NCBI RefSeq assembly: GCF_000001735.4
Contig: NC_003076.8
Location: forward strand, 5,208,001 to 5,272,000
Direction: 5' to 3'
DNA length: 64,000 bases
From: Arabidopsis thaliana
Taxonomy: Eukaryota > Streptophyta > Magnoliopsida > Brassicales > Brassicaceae
Made by a program: the position numbers and the translations under genes. The notes beneath the pieces are model-generated. The model made no database searches. It was not told where the DNA came from and worked only from the letters and a program-made list of their open reading frames with translations. This document shows, one piece after another, positions 10,644-21,691 of this stretch. Position 1 is the stretch's first letter, and each line of letters opens with the position of its first letter.

Positions 10644-12940
10644 TCATCCTTGAGACATCACAACTCCTTGAGACGGCTCCACTTGACTGCCTTGAGCAAC
10701 TTGAGATATCACTCCTTCAAAGGCCTAAGACAAAAAACAAGTGTCAGTTACCACAATACATTACTATTCTACAACAAAACACCATTTTACTAACCTGTAC
10801 AAGTGACTTCTTCTTCTTGTGAAACCTGGAGTTGTGACCCGCGTCACCACAAATGCCACAGTGCATCACCCTTTTCATATCTTTTGGTGCCATCTTTGTG
10901 GGAGACTCATTCTTCCCTTTCTTCCTCTTCTTGTCCTTCTTACTCTCCTTTCCTTTCTTCCTCCCAGGCTGCGGTGGTGGTGGTGGGACATGGACATTGG
11001 GATGCTCTGTTGATGGCCAAAAAGCTGGCCCTCGCTGTGGAAATATCCCGTTTATGTAGTTCTTCTTCCACATAGGTGTCCAAAACCAGTGACACACGTA
11101 ATCTTCAACTTCAAGCTTCTTATCTAGCATGACTCCATAAGCATGCTCACAAGGAATGCCACAAATTTGCCATTTCTGACAAGTGCATGTCCTCTCAGTC
11201 AAACAGATCCTCTGATAATCTACACCTCTTTCAGCTTCATACATATCATTGGTGCTTCTTCTAATTTTCATCTCTGAAGCTTTCTCAAACTCTTTGGCAA
11301 GAAACTTACTAACATAAGGGGTGCATCTCCCTTTGTGCTCATGAGATTCAACTGATCTCATTGCAATCCTAACCATTGCAAGTCTTCTAATAGTCTCAAG
11401 CATCGGCACAAAGGCTTTATCCCTAGCTTTAACAATTGAGTTGTTGAATGACTCAGTCGAGTTATTCTCTACATCTTCACAGTAGTTTCCTTGCTTGTAA
11501 AACGCCCTACACCAAGTTCTTGGTTTTGACTTGACAACATCACGCCAGACAGCAACATTATAGTTGTAAAGCCTCGTCAAACCCGCTTCATAAGCCTTCT
11601 CATTGTAGCTCCATGCCAAATCCCAAACATACTTTTTCATCTCTTTATCTTTCCAATGGTTTTTCTTCAGATTTTCATAGATGTGTCTGACACACATTCT
11701 ATGTTCAACCTTTGGCAGCTCTAGCTCAACAGCTCTGATCAAACCCTACAAAATTTAAAATCATAGGTTATTACAAGAAGATACAATACATGATTAAATA
11801 AAATCGAAAGCAAACCATGAAATCATACCTTTTGACGATCAGATACCATGATAAAACCATCACCATCTAGCAGTCCCAAATCATCCTTCAACTTTCTCAC
11901 AAACCACACACAATTATCTATGTTTTCTACTTGTACACACCCCATGCTATTGGGTATATAGCATTATCTGCATCTCTACCTAAAGCAACCAGCAGCTGAC
12001 CTTTAACCTTTCCTTTCATAAAGGTTCCATCTACTCCTATCAATGGCCTACACGATTCTATCCATGTTCTCTTAATCGCATCAAAACAAACATAGAAACG
12101 GTTGAATACCTCTTCTCCTCCATCATTTCTCAAAGTCTGAATTTCAACAGTTGAATCTTTGTTTGATTCTCTTATCTCTGCAGCATAGTCTTGAAGCCTA
12201 GCAAACTGCTCATCATGTTCTCTCTCTATCCATCTCAATGCTTTTCTCCTTGCAGCTTGACATTGAGGCCTAGATACAGTGATCTTCCATCTTTTTTTAA
12301 TGGTTTCCTCAATCTTCATAGGCATGAAATACTGAGGCTCTTCTCTAATGTTATCTAAAAATAACCTAGAAATCACAGGAACCTTCAACATTTCACAATC
12401 ACCATTTGGAATACATGTATGCACATCCTTGAACACATTCACTCTCCACTTAGGACATTTTTTAGGCACTGCACAATAGATTCGCCATACACAACCATCA
12501 CCATCACACTTAAAAGCAACCTTATCTTTATCATACATGTATTGTGCAATGTTGCATCCTGTCTTCAAGGCATGGTCGAGTACAACTTCCTTAAAGGCTA
12601 TCTCGTTGAAGAATGTCTGGTGATAGTAGAGATTCCCTCCTCCACGTCTACTGTTCTCACGCTTTCTCTCCCGAACAACATCCTCATCTTCATCATTGTC
12701 ACTGTCCGGATACTCGTCGTGAAGAATCGAAGGCTCATCTCTGAACTCATTTACGGCCTTCTCGATTTCAAACGCGTCTCGGTCCCTCGGATCTTCGTCG
12801 TCAGGAACATCGTCCTCCATTAGAATTTCTTCTCCTTCAAACTCTTGCGGACCAGTTCCGGTAGCCTCCTGATGAACGATTAAAGCATTCGTCTCAAATT
12901 CATTCGCATCCATCGAATTCAAAAACTGGGGATTTTTCAA
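10644..12940 (-). pseudogene. mudrA-like MULE transposase with one frameshift
   Basis: The start is ATG 12940. Exons read 12940-11829, 11745-10795 and 10724-10644 (TGA), with GT-AG introns of 83 and 70 nt. The exon total is 2144 nt, one base short of a whole frame. The break lies near 11930, at the codons after AIYPIAWG, where a one-base deletion leads to a TAG. Domains in order: an acidic N-terminus; the MuDR-type DNA-binding region (GCVWRIYCA, HTCI); the MULE DDE transposase core with GVDGTF (first Asp) and VSDRQKG (second Asp), then the C2H piece MCVRHIY; a SWIM zinc finger CTCQKW...CGIPCEHA; and a C-terminal knuckle CGICGDAGH. Length (about 714 codons) suits a full transposase. Only the one break is visible. 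Confidence 0.9.
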
Positions 12941-13078
12941 TTTTAGGGTTCTATCGAATTAGGGATTTTTTGAATTGGGGGTTTTCTGAATTTAGTCGGG
13001 TTGTTTGGGTAATAAAACGGGTTGGTTTATGTGTTAATCCGATTTAGTTTCGTTCTTATACGGTTAATGTTGTTTCGG

Positions 13079-13258
13079 GTACAGTAAACCAACGATAAAC
13101 CACGAAATTCAAAATTTTGTGGACTGAAGATTTGAACTTTTGATTTAGGGAGACTGAGGTTTAGAACTTTCATTTGGTGTGGATTGGAGACGAGGTCCGA
13201 AATCTGTGAAGTTGTGAGTGTATATGAAACTTCCCATAGGAACACAGGTCGTTCACCC
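13079..13258 (-). repeat. Right terminal inverted repeat of the MULE
   Basis: Inverse partner of 9347-9536, ending at the element's outer GGGT(G/A)AACGACC terminus. Confidence 0.9.
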
Positions 13259-13267
13259 TAGTTATAA
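13259..13267. repeat. 9-bp target-site duplication, right copy of MULE
   Basis: TAGTTATAA, identical to 9338-9346. Confidence 0.95.
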
Positions 13268-16263
13268 TCATTATATTCCAATAGACCATGCAAATACAAT
13301 TATTGAGGTATTTTATTCAAATGGAACCCCAAATTAATTTCAAAATTTCATGATTTCAACGGATTCTAGGAAACATTATGATTATAAATTGTTTGTTATT
13401 GTCTACTTGATGACTAACAGTCCACTTAATTTCAGGAATTGTTAGTGTAATATTCAAAAAAGAAAAGCTTCCATTCCATATGCTCTTAAATACTTTTTAA
13501 TTTTGTGTTATTAGGCCTAATACAGTGTAAGGAAACTAATACTTTTAGCCACCTTAATCAAGTATATAAACCGTCTTTGGATATCAAATAATAATCATAA
13601 TCTATAATCTATAGTAAAATCTCATTTTCGTCTAACCAAGAATTTGATGACAATTAGGTGAGTGAAAAAAAGACAAATACAAAACTCTAAGTGAGAAAAA
13701 ACAAAGTCTTAGACAATCGGGTGTATCGAATTAATTATACATTGCCAAGCATATATAGACAATGTAATGGCTGTAAATGGCAGAAGTAGTTTGAATCTTC
13801 ATAACCGATTTAGAACACTTGAAATAAAATAAAACGATGAGCAATTTGTCATTGTGTAATGTGTATATATATGTTGTGACTAACAACTTTTGTATCAAAT
13901 TTTAAACTAATTTACAAAATCTGAAGACTGTAGTAATCACGGGAAAAAAACTTTCGTGAGTTCATATAAAACTATGGCCAATAATCTAATATAACCAATC
14001 ATGCAGTCTCCCTAACATGATTGAAGTTGAGACAATTTAGCTTCAGTGCCCTAGGCATAGGACTCAAGTTGGGAACCATTTTTCCCTATCTGCATTCTGC
14101 ACAATAGTTCATGTCATGTTTTGTAATCTTATAAAAATTTATGATTTTCATTTTTGTTTCCCCTGAAAGTCACAGAACCCATTTACCATCAAACGTCAAA
14201 TCAACGAGAAAAAGCATTAAATATTAATGATTGTTTCTCATAAATCGAGTTTTAAGAAACCGTGTCACGTGGAGACCAAACTATAAAAACTTGACTAGGA
14301 ATGAAAGTAGTTCTTGAACAAGGAAATTTTATATATTGTTTGTTCACCACAAATTTAGAATATTTGTTTTTGTTTCTTTCCTTTTGGTTTACAGGTCGGT
14401 ACGCATTGATGAAGATAACGATGATGTACGAATGTGAATATATATAGTTAAATAAATAGAACCTTGCAAAATCATTTTTAATGTGTGCTCCATTACAAGA
14501 AAAATAAATGATTCACATGTATTCTTACTAAGTAAACAACATTTCTTGATATAGTAAACACATATTACGTACTTTGTTGATCGAAATCAGAATCTAAGCA
14601 AATATTATTGTGTAATTTTTCTGTTAACCAACTTTTCGAAACAAGATAATTTGACGTTAAGTTTCAAAAATTTGGTTAAGGGAAAAATGAAATTACAAGA
14701 TATATTTACTAGTTTATGTAATATTATAAAAAAACTTCTCCAAAATTTCAGATGATTGAAATCTTTAAAAGCCAGCATAACTATAATGAATGATGATAAT
14801 TAAGTATTTCACTTAACCAGGTAAACCATATTCGTTTTAAGATCATATAGTAGTATATACTTCGAACAAATGCAAATGCATGTCATAATATTACTGCCAA
14901 CTCACACATAGACAAAAACCCATGAAAACGACACGAGGTTTGGACAAATTGTAATGTCTTGGACTTGGATACTGGGTTATCTTATACATCTATTATTACT
15001 ACACACTACAAAATATTGAAAATCTTATTGTGAATATAAATCTTGTAGTAGTCAAATAAAAAAAGAGTGGGTTAAAATATTTGCATTTTGACTATTAAGA
15101 AAAGGTGTTGTATTCTGAAATTTGTTATCTATACAGATTTGTTTTCCTGATGGAAGTTAAATGTGATCGTTGCTCTTAGTGGGATTTATCGAATTTATTT
15201 CTTTTAGATCTAAATTTTTTAAAAGACTATTATAAATAATTAACTTACAACATTTTTTTGAAGAAAAAAAAGCTTATCCTTCAATACTTGTACTAATATC
15301 TTCGTATTTCCACACATCGAGAAGACAAAGATGCTGAAAATTTGAGTGGGCAACAAAATCAATATAGTAGACAGAAGTATCTTGAGCCTAGTTTTTCATA
15401 CAGTATAATCTTCTCATCGAAGTTCTCACATTCTCAAAACATATTAATCAAAAAAAAAAAAAAAAATTGCATACAAAAACATTCTATATACGGAGGAATT
15501 AATAAAGTCTAGCCTATGCATGACCAACCATGGATTGTTGGGTTCCGTTTACACCAAGCAATCAGTCAACAATGTGATTTAATCATACCCTTGAAACTTA
15601 ACAACTCTTTTTCATCAGATTTCAACACTCGAAAAACAATCTATGTAAGTGTAATGTGAAATAAATTAAGAAATAGGAAAATGTAACAAAAACACTGTAT
15701 ATTCTAAACTAAAATTAGAAACCATAGACAAAAACATGACAGGGTGGCAGCTAGCAAAAGAACAGTAATCTAATTTCCTGCTTTACCCTTCAAAATTTTT
15801 GAAATACACAAAATATAGATTTGCTTTACTGACTATTCTTGTCGATTACAAGAAACAATATGGGCAAAATTATTTTTATAATATCTTTTCTTACAAATTT
15901 TTAATATAAATTTATTACTTTTTTAACGGTCTCCCCACACACAAACTTTATCGACAAGCATGCTATTCTAATTTCACTTTAGACTACCAATGAATCTGGT
16001 ATCTCTATAAAGTTTGTATATCTTGTTTCTGACATACAAAAAAATAGTTTTTTTTAAAATAAAGGTTATGCTTTTGGTGAAGTGGGTTCATCTTGATGTT
16101 GAAATGTTTTTATACTTTAACCAAAATTGAAATGAAAAAAGGATAGAGATTTGGTTTTTTGATTCTTCCAATCTCACTCTCTCTGTCTTTCTCTCTCCAT
16201 CAAATACCAAATTATCTGGAAGCTGAGTACATCTTGTTTTCTGCTCATTCCTCTGTTTCAACA
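13268..16263. other. 3-kb AT-rich spacer upstream of NIK1
   Basis: No gene, tRNA or repeat family recognised. The last 120 bases, with CT-rich runs (about 16164-16200), look like the NIK1 leader. Confidence 0.45.
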
Positions 16264-19003
16264 ATGGAGAGTACTATTGTTATGATGATGATGATAACAA
16301 GATCTTTCTTTTGCTTCTTGGGATTTTTATGCCTTCTCTGCTCTTCTGTTCACGGATTGCTTTCTCCTAAAGGTGTTAACTTTGAAGGTATATTCACTGT
16401 AAAGTCTCACTCTTTGGATTCTCTCTCTTTTTTTTTTTTTTACATTGTCACTTTCGTAGATGAAGTGTTTGATATTTGGTCTTTCTGGAATTTTTAGTTG
16501 ATGGGAATTCAAATAAAAGTATATATTTCTTCTTGATCCAAACTAATATGGGAGTTTTTTATTTTCGTCAGTGCAAGCTTTGATGGACATAAAAGCTTCA
16601 TTACATGATCCTCATGGTGTTCTTGATAACTGGGATAGAGATGCTGTTGATCCTTGTAGTTGGACAATGGTCACTTGTTCTTCTGAAAACTTTGTCATTG
16701 GCTTGTAAGTTTCACATTTTACATTGATACACTTATACTGTATATTACACTGATGAGCAAGCAAGGAAAACAATGATATAAATTTTATTACAGAGGCACA
16801 CCAAGTCAGAATTTATCTGGTACACTATCTCCAAGCATTACCAACTTAACAAATCTTCGGATTGTGTAAGTACTTACTGTTCACTAAATGATTATTAAGT
16901 TTAAAATTTGATTAAATTCTTCTGTTTTGTGTGTGTGTGTGTGTTCTTGATGATTTTTTCCTCTTACAGGCTGTTGCAGAACAACAACATAAAAGGAAAA
17001 ATTCCTGCTGAGATTGGTCGGCTTACGAGGCTTGAGACTCTTGATCTTTCTGATAATTTCTTCCACGGTGAAATTCCTTTTTCAGTAGGCTATCTACAAA
17101 GCCTGCAATATCTGTAAGAATAGTAAAAATTTGTTATGGATCTTTTAAATTTTGTGTTGTTTTTATAAGGAATTTGTGATCTTGATATGTCATGTTGTGT
17201 ATCATCAGGAGGCTTAACAACAATTCTCTCTCTGGAGTGTTTCCTCTGTCACTATCTAATATGACTCAACTTGCCTTTCTGTAAGCTAATAAATCTTCAG
17301 TTTACATTAACCAGTAAAGAAATTCATATGTAGAGACATGAAATGTTGAGATTTGATCTGTTTTTTTTTTTGTTTCCAGTGATTTATCATACAACAATCT
17401 TAGTGGTCCTGTTCCAAGATTTGCTGCAAAGACGTTTAGGTAATTTGATTTATTGACAATGTCTCACTCTTTCACTCTCTTTGTCCGTATGATAACCTTT
17501 CATTGTTTCCCTTCGGATTACAGCATCGTTGGGAACCCGCTGATATGTCCAACGGGTACCGAACCAGACTGCAATGGAACAACATTGATACCTATGTCTA
17601 TGAACTTGAATCAAACTGGAGGTAAATAACGAACTTCCTTTAAAACTTTCAATCTTAGTATTATGATCATACCTAACTAACAACAAACTGCTTTCTTTTT
17701 TAAGTTCCTTTATACGCCGGTGGATCGAGGAATCACAAAATGGCAATCGCTGTTGGATCCAGCGTTGGGACTGTATCATTAATCTTCATTGCTGTTGGTT
17801 TGTTTCTCTGGTGGAGACAAAGACATAACCAAAACACATTCTTTGATGTTAAAGGTTTGATCTTACTCAGTTTATTACTTGCACAGAACAATCTTATAAA
17901 GTTTTTTTTTTTTATAAAGAAAGTTCTTTTATTCAACAGATGGGAATCATCATGAGGAAGTTTCACTTGGAAACCTGAGGAGATTTGGTTTCAGGGAGCT
18001 TCAGATTGCGACCAATAACTTCAGCAGTAAGAACTTATTGGGGAAAGGTGGCTATGGAAATGTATACAAAGGAATACTTGGAGATAGTACAGTGGTTGCA
18101 GTGAAAAGGCTTAAAGATGGAGGAGCATTGGGAGGAGAGATTCAGTTTCAGACAGAAGTTGAAATGATCAGTTTAGCTGTTCATCGAAATCTCTTAAGAC
18201 TCTACGGTTTCTGCATCACACAAACTGAGAAGCTTCTAGTTTATCCTTATATGTCTAATGGAAGCGTTGCATCTCGAATGAAAGCAAAACCTGTTCTTGA
18301 CTGGAGCATAAGGAAGAGGATAGCCATAGGAGCTGCAAGAGGGCTTGTGTATCTCCATGAGCAATGTGATCCGAAGATTATCCACCGCGATGTCAAAGCA
18401 GCGAATATACTTCTTGATGACTACTGTGAAGCTGTGGTTGGCGATTTTGGTTTAGCTAAACTCTTGGATCATCAAGATTCTCATGTGACAACCGCGGTTA
18501 GAGGCACGGTGGGTCACATTGCTCCAGAGTATCTCTCAACTGGTCAATCCTCTGAGAAAACAGATGTTTTTGGCTTCGGGATTCTTCTTCTTGAGCTTGT
18601 AACCGGACAAAGAGCTTTTGAGTTTGGTAAAGCGGCTAACCAGAAAGGTGTGATGCTTGATTGGGTTAAAAAGATTCATCAAGAGAAGAAACTTGAGCTA
18701 CTTGTGGATAAAGAGTTGTTGAAGAAGAAGAGCTACGATGAGATTGAGTTAGACGAAATGGTAAGAGTAGCTTTGTTGTGCACACAGTACCTGCCAGGAC
18801 ATAGACCAAAAATGTCTGAAGTTGTTCGAATGCTGGAAGGAGATGGACTTGCAGAGAAATGGGAAGCTTCTCAAAGATCAGACAGTGTTTCAAAATGTAG
18901 CAACAGGATAAATGAATTGATGTCATCTTCAGACAGATACTCTGATCTTACCGATGACTCTAGTTTACTTGTGCAAGCAATGGAGCTCTCTGGTCCTAGA
19001 TGA
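16264..19003 (+). CDS. NIK1: NSP-interacting kinase 1, LRR receptor-like kinase (LRR-II)
   Basis: Nine exons: 16264-16387, 16572-16704, 16794-16865, 16970-17113, 17209-17280, 17380-17439, 17524-17621, 17705-17854, 17940-19003, summing to 638 codons plus stop. In order: signal peptide (1-30), leucine-rich-repeat N-terminal cap with the CSWTMVTC cysteine pair, about five LRRs each on 72-nt or 144-nt exons, a Pro/Thr-rich stretch, a membrane helix (about 247-270), and a Ser/Thr kinase with [11 protein letters not shown] (319-329), Lys340, HRDVKAAN (Asp435) and DFG (453-455). The activation-loop residue by my count, Thr474, matches the phosphorylation site reported for NIK1. It acts at the plasma membrane in antiviral signalling: its target of the geminivirus nuclear shuttle protein leads via RPL10/LIMYB to suppressed translation. 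It is close to the SERK family. Confidence 0.97.
16928..16944. repeat. Short (GT)n microsatellite in NIK1 intron 3
   Basis: A run of alternating T and G near the end of the intron, upstream of the CTCTTACAG acceptor. Confidence 0.8.
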
Positions 19004-19981
19004 AATCTATACATGAATCTGAAGAAGAAGAAGAACATGCATCTGTTTCTTGAATCAAGAGGGATTCTTGTTTTTTTGTATAATAGAGAGGTTTTTTGGA
19101 GGGAAATGTTGTGTCTCTGTAACTGTATAGGCTTGTTGTGTAAGAAGTTATTACTGCACTTAGGGTTAATTCAAAGTTCTTTACATAAAAAATGATTAGT
19201 TGCGTTGAATAGAGGGAACACTTTGGGAGATTTCATGTGTGAAATTTGGGAATTCATGTTTGAGAATGAAATTTATCTTATTATTGGATCCAACTCCACA
19301 AGTTAAAAATTTTCATTAATGCAAACTAGTTTCATTGTTTGTTTTGCACACACACCTGACCTACTGATAGGAAAAGGTAAAGTGAAAAAAAGAAGAAATG
19401 TCTCTCATAAAGACAACACGTAGTTCATATGTTGCCAAAACTTAAACGGAACTTTACTTTCGTTTTCAATGGATGATGAAACGTCGAGAATGTGTTTTCA
19501 AGAAAACGGCATGAAGTTGTTCTCTCCGTCAAAGAAACGACGTGTTTGTGTATATAAGGAAACACCACGTGGACGTGGACCGTCCATGAAATATAAAAAC
19601 GGCAATAATCTATGTATACATGGTTCACACTAGATTCAAAGTCACACTTTATACCTACAAATGGAAACGTTCACACAATAGCTTCATCAAAGTCAGAATC
19701 ACATATAGTGATATGATTTGGTTTGATAACATTAACAATATGCAAAGTCAAGAATTACACGCACATTCTATACGTTTATATGAAAGAAAAAGACAGTTAA
19801 AAAGCGAATCATATCTGCATAATTGCATCTGATCTCATGTCGGTGTCTCCTTAATCCTTAAGTATTTCTTATCAAAAAATTTGTGGCTATTAATAGAAGA
19901 GAACTAGAGAGGACAAACAAAATATCCCAAAATTGCAGAACCAGCTTCTTTCTTCCGAAGAGAAACCAAAAACAAAAGAAA

Positions 19982-21012
19982 ATGGAAATGGTGACAAGTT
20001 TTGTATATCCACCACCTCCATCAATATTGCTCAATTGTATGAGCGTCGTTGGTGTAGCTGCTCTGGCCAATATCGGTTGGTCTGAAATCAGAGGAAATCA
20101 TCTCAAATACTCCAAATTCGGCGTATCATCATCATCACCACAACCACAGAAGGAGCGATTCGGCAGCATCTCAAGCCGAAATGGAATGCTTTTGCTATAC
20201 ACACCTGCGTTTCTAGCAGCTGCGTCTTCTTTCTTCGTCGTACCTTCTGATGATCTCAGGTTTCTTCTTCTCAAATCCGCACTTGCCCTCCATTTCTTCA
20301 AGAGGGTATTCGAGGTAAACAAAACCCTTCACTCACTCTCTCGGTGACGCATTTCGTCGAACACGTTATGTTCATTCATAAGTAAATAAACATACTTTGA
20401 CTCATTAACAATCATCATCTAAGCTAGTGAGGTACCAATTTCATGGGTTTTGATTAGAAGCTGTCATTAATCATCAAAGAAGTAACCTTTAATAGCTATA
20501 GCAGTATCTTCATCTCTCTGACGCATTTCATCGAACAGGTTCTGTTCATACATAAATACAGTGGAGGGATGGCTATAGACTCAGCTCTCACCATAAGTAG
20601 CAGCTATTTCTCATCCACAGCATTGATGTTATACAGTCAAAATCTCACCTTGGGACTTACCGAGCCGAGTTTCGATATGAAACTCGCCGGAGTTGTGATG
20701 TTTGTGGTGGGAATTGTTGGGAATCTGTATCACCATGTTTTGCTGGCTAAGCTAAGGAAAGAAGATGGGAAGAAAGAGTACAAGATACCAAAAGGAGGTC
20801 TCTTTGATATAATCATATGCCCTCACTATCTATTTGAGATCCTTGTGTTTTGGAGCTTCTTTCTCATCTCTCAGACCATTTATTCATTTTCTTTCGCTAT
20901 GGGAACAATGCTCTATCTCATTGGTCGGAGTTATGCTACAAGAACTTGGTATCTTTCCAAGTTTGATGACTTCCCCAAGCATATCAAGGCTCTCATTCCC
21001 TTTGTATTCTAG
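19982..21012 (+). CDS. Steroid 5-alpha-reductase family membrane enzyme
   Basis: Exons 19982-20314 and 20539-21012 (phase 0 intron) give 268 residues. The protein is very hydrophobic, with about five or six membrane helices. The C-terminal half carries the 3-oxo-5-alpha-steroid 4-dehydrogenase signature: GGLFDIICPHYLFEI-like residues (about 199-213) and the end SYATRTWYLSKFDDFPKHIKALIPFVF-like tail typical of the DET2/TSC13/polyprenol-reductase superfamily. Such enzymes reduce a conjugated double bond using NADPH in the endoplasmic reticulum. The exact substrate is unknown; this is not DET2 itself. Recognised as At5g16010. An upstream ATG was not needed; the start follows a purine-rich leader. 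Confidence 0.9.
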
Positions 21013-21691
21013 AGTTTTGTTGTTGTTGTTTCAAGTGTCTGAATAAAACTAAGAGACCTTATAGGTTCATTTGTTTAAGTTGAATTTAATAATAAATCAT
21101 TAGAAATCATTGAATCATTAACACGTGTTTTCGACAAAGATTTAAAAATCAAGAATCCAATAACACAATATTTTTGTGCTTTGGATTACAAAATCAATTA
21201 GAAGCCATGGCCCAATTAACTCGCCTAGAAGTTTTGATTTGTATGTTAAATGTTTTAGTGAGATACTCAAAATACTCTCATAAAATAAAATTTATTTACA
21301 CAGAATTTAGTAATCGGTAATCACCACCACACGCGGTAAATTCGAGTGGATGCGATTTAACACTGAACGGTTTGCAGTTCTTGTTCTAAATGGATAAACG
21401 GCACAGTGTGCGAATTTGTAGTAAACCGTTACAAGCAGTACTCTCTGTTTCGGAGTAAATTTGAAGAAGTAAATGAAACGATGGTTCATTTCCGTTCACC
21501 GTAAGTTTTCCCCTCTTTCTAATGTTTTCGTCGATCTCAAGTTACAGAGATTGATAAACCCTAAGTACTACTTTCGACCTTATTATGATTAGTCTGGATC
21601 TAATCGTATCTAACTACTGCGTCGAATTGATCTCGTTATGATGAAGAAACCCTAATCTCGTTGGCACACCTCTCTGCAAAAATCTGCGACA

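Larger units (their letters stand above)
9347..13258. mobile_element. Mutator-like DNA transposon (TIR-MULE), 3.9 kb
   Basis: The element begins GGGTAAACGACCTGTGT and ends with the inverse, ACACAGGTCGTTCACCC. It is flanked by identical TAGTTATAA target duplications. Terminal inverted repeats run about 190 bp on the left (9347-9536) and 180 bp on the right (13079-13258); by eye they match at roughly three quarters of positions, interrupted by small indels. Inside are two convergent genes: a mudrA-type transposase on the minus strand and a GRF zinc-finger accessory gene on the plus strand. Each has one visible coding lesion, so the copy is probably not autonomous, although it is otherwise complete. 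The undamaged target duplications argue for a fairly young insertion. Confidence 0.95.

Noticed and set aside
10803-11075. Plus-strand frames of 64-90 codons within 10.8-11.1 kb
   Set aside because: Antisense shadows of the MULE transposase Lys/Pro-rich C-terminal part.
12419-12823. Plus-strand 134-codon frame
   Set aside because: Antisense to the conserved transposase N-terminal domain; no independent motif.
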